8,148 nucleotides of DNA from Niastella sp. (GTDB taxonomy: Bacteria > Bacteroidota > Bacteroidia > Chitinophagales > Chitinophagaceae), in contig JAJKIL010000402.1 in the NCBI GenBank assembly GCA_021154515.1, positions 1 to 8,148 on the forward strand. Direction: 5' to 3'. The first letter of the stretch is position 1; every line of letters starts with the position of its first letter. The position numbers and the translations under genes are program-made. The notes under the pieces were generated by a model that saw only the letters and a program-made list of their open reading frames with translations, searched no databases and was not told the DNA's origin. Positions 5,410 to 8,148 of this stretch are shown here, one piece after another.

Positions 5410-6150
5410 TCACTTATTCGTCACCTGTAAACGACTAACCTGAACCAGTAAGGAGTCATTATTCTGCAACATTCCATTTGTGATAGCCGCATTAAAATAA
5501 TTTGGCATGGGGGCGGCCTCATTAATTAATATGCTACAGTTACTTACCAGGCAATATTTTATTAAAGGAAGATAATAGTCTTTACCGGAAATTATTATAG
5601 GGTACTGCTTGCGATATTTTTTACAATTACCGCCTGCTGCATTGCAAATACTATATGGATTGTACTGTGGCACCTGATTATACAATACCATGCAATGACC
5701 AAACAGTTGGCTTTCGGGACCAGGCATATTGGTAGAATCCAAAGGTGAGAGTATCATTTGTGTGTCGGTTTTACTAACGATCTCCATAATCGTGTCTTTC
5801 AGTTTTACCTTATTACCATCGAGAAAAGTAAGACTTAATGCGCTGTTGTTATAGCTTACAGATGATTGTCCATAAGCAAATACAGACGTATACTCAGGGA
5901 AATTGCGGGTCATAAAGTTCTTGATTAGTTGAACATCCCGATGTGCGCCATTTGTGGTGTACAGCACCAGATCATCTATCAATAAAGTGTTACCTGGTTT
6001 GTATGTATTGGGGTTCTTTGTTGTGTCTGGCTGATTTCCATTGGGGTTTGTTGGTGGATTAATTGCAGGCATATCTGTTGAGCTGTCTTTGCCACAGGCG
6101 CCAAAAATCACTAATGAAATTAATGCCACTACCAGGTTTCTTATTGTCAT
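5410..6150 (-). CDS. Predicted surface lipoprotein, unknown family
   Basis: The protein has 246 residues. Residues 1-19 form a lipoprotein signal: MTIRNLVVALISLVIFGAC with the lipobox cysteine at C19, followed by the polar stretch GKDSSTD, which fits Bacteroidota lipoprotein export. A proline/asparagine-rich linker (about 27-53) leads to a compact domain starting TLLIDDLVLYTTNG. The domain holds five further cysteines (153, 169, 176, 200, 205), enough for two disulfide bonds in the periplasm or at the surface. I do not recognise the fold. It lies 84 bases downstream of a TonB-dependent receptor gene on the same strand with no clear promoter between, so it is probably the receptor's co-transcribed partner, perhaps a surface ligand-binding or accessory protein by analogy with other receptor-lipoprotein pairs. 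It is too short for a SusD protein. Confidence 0.75.
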   Translation of the reverse strand: MTIRNLVVALISLVIFGACGKDSSTDMPAINPPTNPNGNQPDTTKNPNTYKPGNTLLIDDLVLYTTNGAHRDVQLIKNFMTRNFPEYTSVFAYGQSSVSYNNSALSLTFLDGNKVKLKDTIMEIVSKTDTQMILSPLDSTNMPGPESQLFGHCMVLYNQVPQYNPYSICNAAGGNCKKYRKQYPIIISGKDYYLPLIKYCLVSNCSILINEAAPMPNYFNAAITNGMLQNNDSLLVQVSRLQVTNK

Positions 6151-6234
6151 GTTTTACTATTTGCATATACAACCTGGCTTTTTGAATTATTCCTATTGGG
6201 GAGATGAAAAATTTAAAAAAATATTCAGATATGG

Positions 6235-8148
6235 TTAAAGTCTAATATTATACGCAATATACCAGGTGTATTTGAAAAGCTGGTCGGGGAACAGGTCAAT
6301 AGTATAATCGTTATTACTGGCGGTTGAAAATTTGGTGGTGTATTCATCTGTGTGATCCGTAATATGAACACCGGCACTTAGTTGTTGGCTGAATTTTTTC
6401 CACGCCTTCAGGTACCAGGTAGCATTAATATTTACACGGTTAAAAACTTTTCCCCGGTAAGGTTTGAAGGCTGTATTGTTCATTTCTTCATCAGGGTTTG
6501 AAGGAATGGCTGTGGGAATCGTGATCCAGTCGCCGGTATGAAAATGCCACAGCAGGCTTATTTCAAATGTTGGTTTTGGCTGATAACTGAACAACCAGTT
6601 CAGGTTATGACGCCGGTCGTATCGGTATGGTTGTCGATGGCCATTTTGTATGCTATCAAACCGGCGCCAGCTCCATGAAATGGTATAAGATAAAAGCGTT
6701 TTCCATTTGCGGAACTTTCTTTCGGCCACCAGTTCTGCACCATAACTTTCACCATTGCCTGTTATCAACTTGTTTTCAATGGAGTCATTGTAAAAAAGAA
6801 CATTGGCTTTTTCTGAAAAGTTAACCAGGTGATCAATGGTTTTATAATAAACGTCGGCATTGAAGTTTATAAGGCGGTTGTTCTTATATTGATATCCGAG
6901 ATTGATCATGTTGCTGATAACCGGCTGAAAGTTGCTGTTGGCGGGTAACCATATTTCCCGGTTTATACCCGGGTAAGGACTGGTAACCTGGTGCAATACC
7001 TGGCCTGTTTGAGAATACGAACCACTCAATTGTTGTTGATTATTTAATCTGTAACTGGCAAAAAATCGGGGTTGCAATGACTGGTTATTATATGTCTTTG
7101 CGGTATAGGCGTTGGCATACAATCCCGGTTTAAGCAATAAGTTATTACCTACCCGGATCTCATTTTCATACCAGAGCGCTACATTATTAAAAGACAATAC
7201 GGGCTGGGCTGAATACTGCAAATAGTCTTCTTCAAAATCCGTGGTGACAAGGGTTTTATATGGGGAAATTACTATATGCTCAAACTGCCCGCCAAACTGG
7301 AATTGCAGGTTGGGCGATGCTGTTAATTCAACAGCTGTTTTTGCTTCAAACCGCGTTCCCTTTTCGTAATTATTGAATGCGGTGATTTTGTACAGTGGTA
7401 TTCCTCCGGTAGAAGTGTTTGTAAATGCATATTTCAACCCAACGAAATTGTCAAAATTGCTTGAATTCAGCGAGGTGTTAACAAACGAACGCTTCCCCGT
7501 CACCAGGTTCCAGTTAACGGTAAACAAACCATTGCTCCATTTTTGCAGATAGCCGTTATTGTCCTGGGTCAGCTGCAGGCGATCATTACCGGTATAACCA
7601 CTTATCAGCAGTTTGTTGTTCTTATTGAACTGATGGGTGAGTTTAACATGGAAATCTCCAAACAGCGCGTCATAAGCAAGTATGTCTTTAGTGGCGTCAC
7701 CCAGACTGCTTCGGCCGGCAATCATCAGGGCCGTTCGGTTTTTTGTCAACGGACCTTCAACAGTAATGGCACCCGAGGTAAGGCCGCCCTCTGCTTCGCC
7801 ATGCCATTGCTCCATATTTCCATCTTTGGTTTGAATGGCTGTAATAGAAGATACTGCACCGCCGTACCGGCCTGGAAAATCATTTTTATATTGTTTTACC
7901 GATTTTACGCTGGTATTGTTTACAACCGCTATTTCCCCTAATAAATGCGCGGGATTAAATACGCGGTTACCATCCAACAGAAAAAGATTTTCTCCTGGTT
8001 CTCCGCCCCGAACAATTAATTGACCTCCTGTTTCCTGGGTTTCCATATTTCCTGGTAACAAATAAACCGCTCGTACCGGATCGGTTTGGCCAAGCATATT
8101 ACTATACATGCTGGTTTGTTCTTTATCCAGCTTATTGCCCGCATCGCG
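6235..8148 (-). CDS. TonB-dependent outer-membrane receptor, 5' end outside the window
   Basis: The frame is open from the right edge to the TAA at 6235-6237, 637 residues visible. The first ATG, at 8109, is internal. The visible part begins in the plug domain: VRAVYLLPGNMETQETGG, then LIVRGGEPGENLFLLDG, NPAHLLGE and PGRYGGAVSSI, the conserved order of TonB plugs (LPGV / RGG....L..LDG / P.RYGG..S). The rest is a 22-strand-type barrel rich in alternating aromatic/polar strands, ending FKYTWYIAYNIRL. The missing part should hold the signal peptide and, in Bacteroidota members of this type, a carboxypeptidase-regulatory-like domain. It imports a substrate through the outer membrane using TonB energy; the substrate cannot be told. 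No SusD follows; instead a cysteine-containing lipoprotein lies 84 bases downstream. Confidence 0.92.
   Translation of the reverse strand, partial: RDAGNKLDKEQTSMYSNMLGQTDPVRAVYLLPGNMETQETGGQLIVRGGEPGENLFLLDGNRVFNPAHLLGEIAVVNNTSVKSVKQYKNDFPGRYGGAVSSITAIQTKDGNMEQWHGEAEGGLTSGAITVEGPLTKNRTALMIAGRSSLGDATKDILAYDALFGDFHVKLTHQFNKNNKLLISGYTGNDRLQLTQDNNGYLQKWSNGLFTVNWNLVTGKRSFVNTSLNSSNFDNFVGLKYAFTNTSTGGIPLYKITAFNNYEKGTRFEAKTAVELTASPNLQFQFGGQFEHIVISPYKTLVTTDFEEDYLQYSAQPVLSFNNVALWYENEIRVGNNLLLKPGLYANAYTAKTYNNQSLQPRFFASYRLNNQQQLSGSYSQTGQVLHQVTSPYPGINREIWLPANSNFQPVISNMINLGYQYKNNRLINFNADVYYKTIDHLVNFSEKANVLFYNDSIENKLITGNGESYGAELVAERKFRKWKTLLSYTISWSWRRFDSIQNGHRQPYRYDRRHNLNWLFSYQPKPTFEISLLWHFHTGDWITIPTAIPSNPDEEMNNTAFKPYRGKVFNRVNINATWYLKAWKKFSQQLSAGVHITDHTDEYTTKFSTASNNDYTIDLFPDQLFKYTWYIAYNIRL

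Noticed and set aside
7543..7941. 132-codon plus-strand open frame opposite the TonB receptor
   Set aside because: It is antisense to conserved plug and barrel coding sequence and has no recognisable domain or start signal.

Overview
The window looks like chromosomal DNA from a Bacteroidota bacterium, most likely of the Chitinophagaceae type. The signs are a large TonB-dependent outer-membrane receptor with an adjacent lipoprotein, a C-terminal type IX secretion (T9SS) sorting domain, TAnnTTTG-type -7 boxes with no clear Shine-Dalgarno sequences, and moderate to low GC. The genus is inferred from general resemblance, not from a search.

Left part (1-1789): the 3' part of a zeta-toxin-like P-loop kinase runs in from the left edge and has an aberrant C-terminus. 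Facing it on the minus strand are a DUF1905/YdeI-OmpD-associated protein and, upstream of that, an aspartate/glutamate racemase-family protein that lacks the first of the two usual catalytic acids.

Middle part (1880-4672): a good Bacteroidota promoter drives a short RNA unit made of a leader inverted repeat, a wrecked tRNA-like sequence whose anticodon arm is a palindrome, an intact tRNA-Ala(GGC) and a rho-independent terminator. Next comes a distinctly AT-richer two-gene cassette: a SigZ-like ECF sigma factor and a PhzF-family isomerase. Four bases after the phzF stop lies a 37-base copy (34/37 identical, 23 bases perfect) of the 3' half of the tRNA-Ala. Eleven bases after that copy begins a 5'-truncated T9SS-sorted protein gene. 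The tRNA gene, AT-rich cargo, tRNA 3'-end repeat and interrupted gene together look like a small genomic island, or the remains of one, at a tRNA attachment site. No integrase is present between the repeats.

Right part (4673-8148): a gene-poor stretch holds short imperfect repeats and a partial copy of the tRNA terminator. It is followed by a small unrecognised gene, a strong hairpin between convergent genes, and a minus-strand pair consisting of a TonB-dependent receptor (start beyond the right edge) and, downstream of it, a cysteine-containing lipoprotein. The pair probably forms a nutrient-uptake or surface module of unknown substrate.

The point most worth checking is the tRNA-bounded sigZ-phzF cassette and the broken genes around it.
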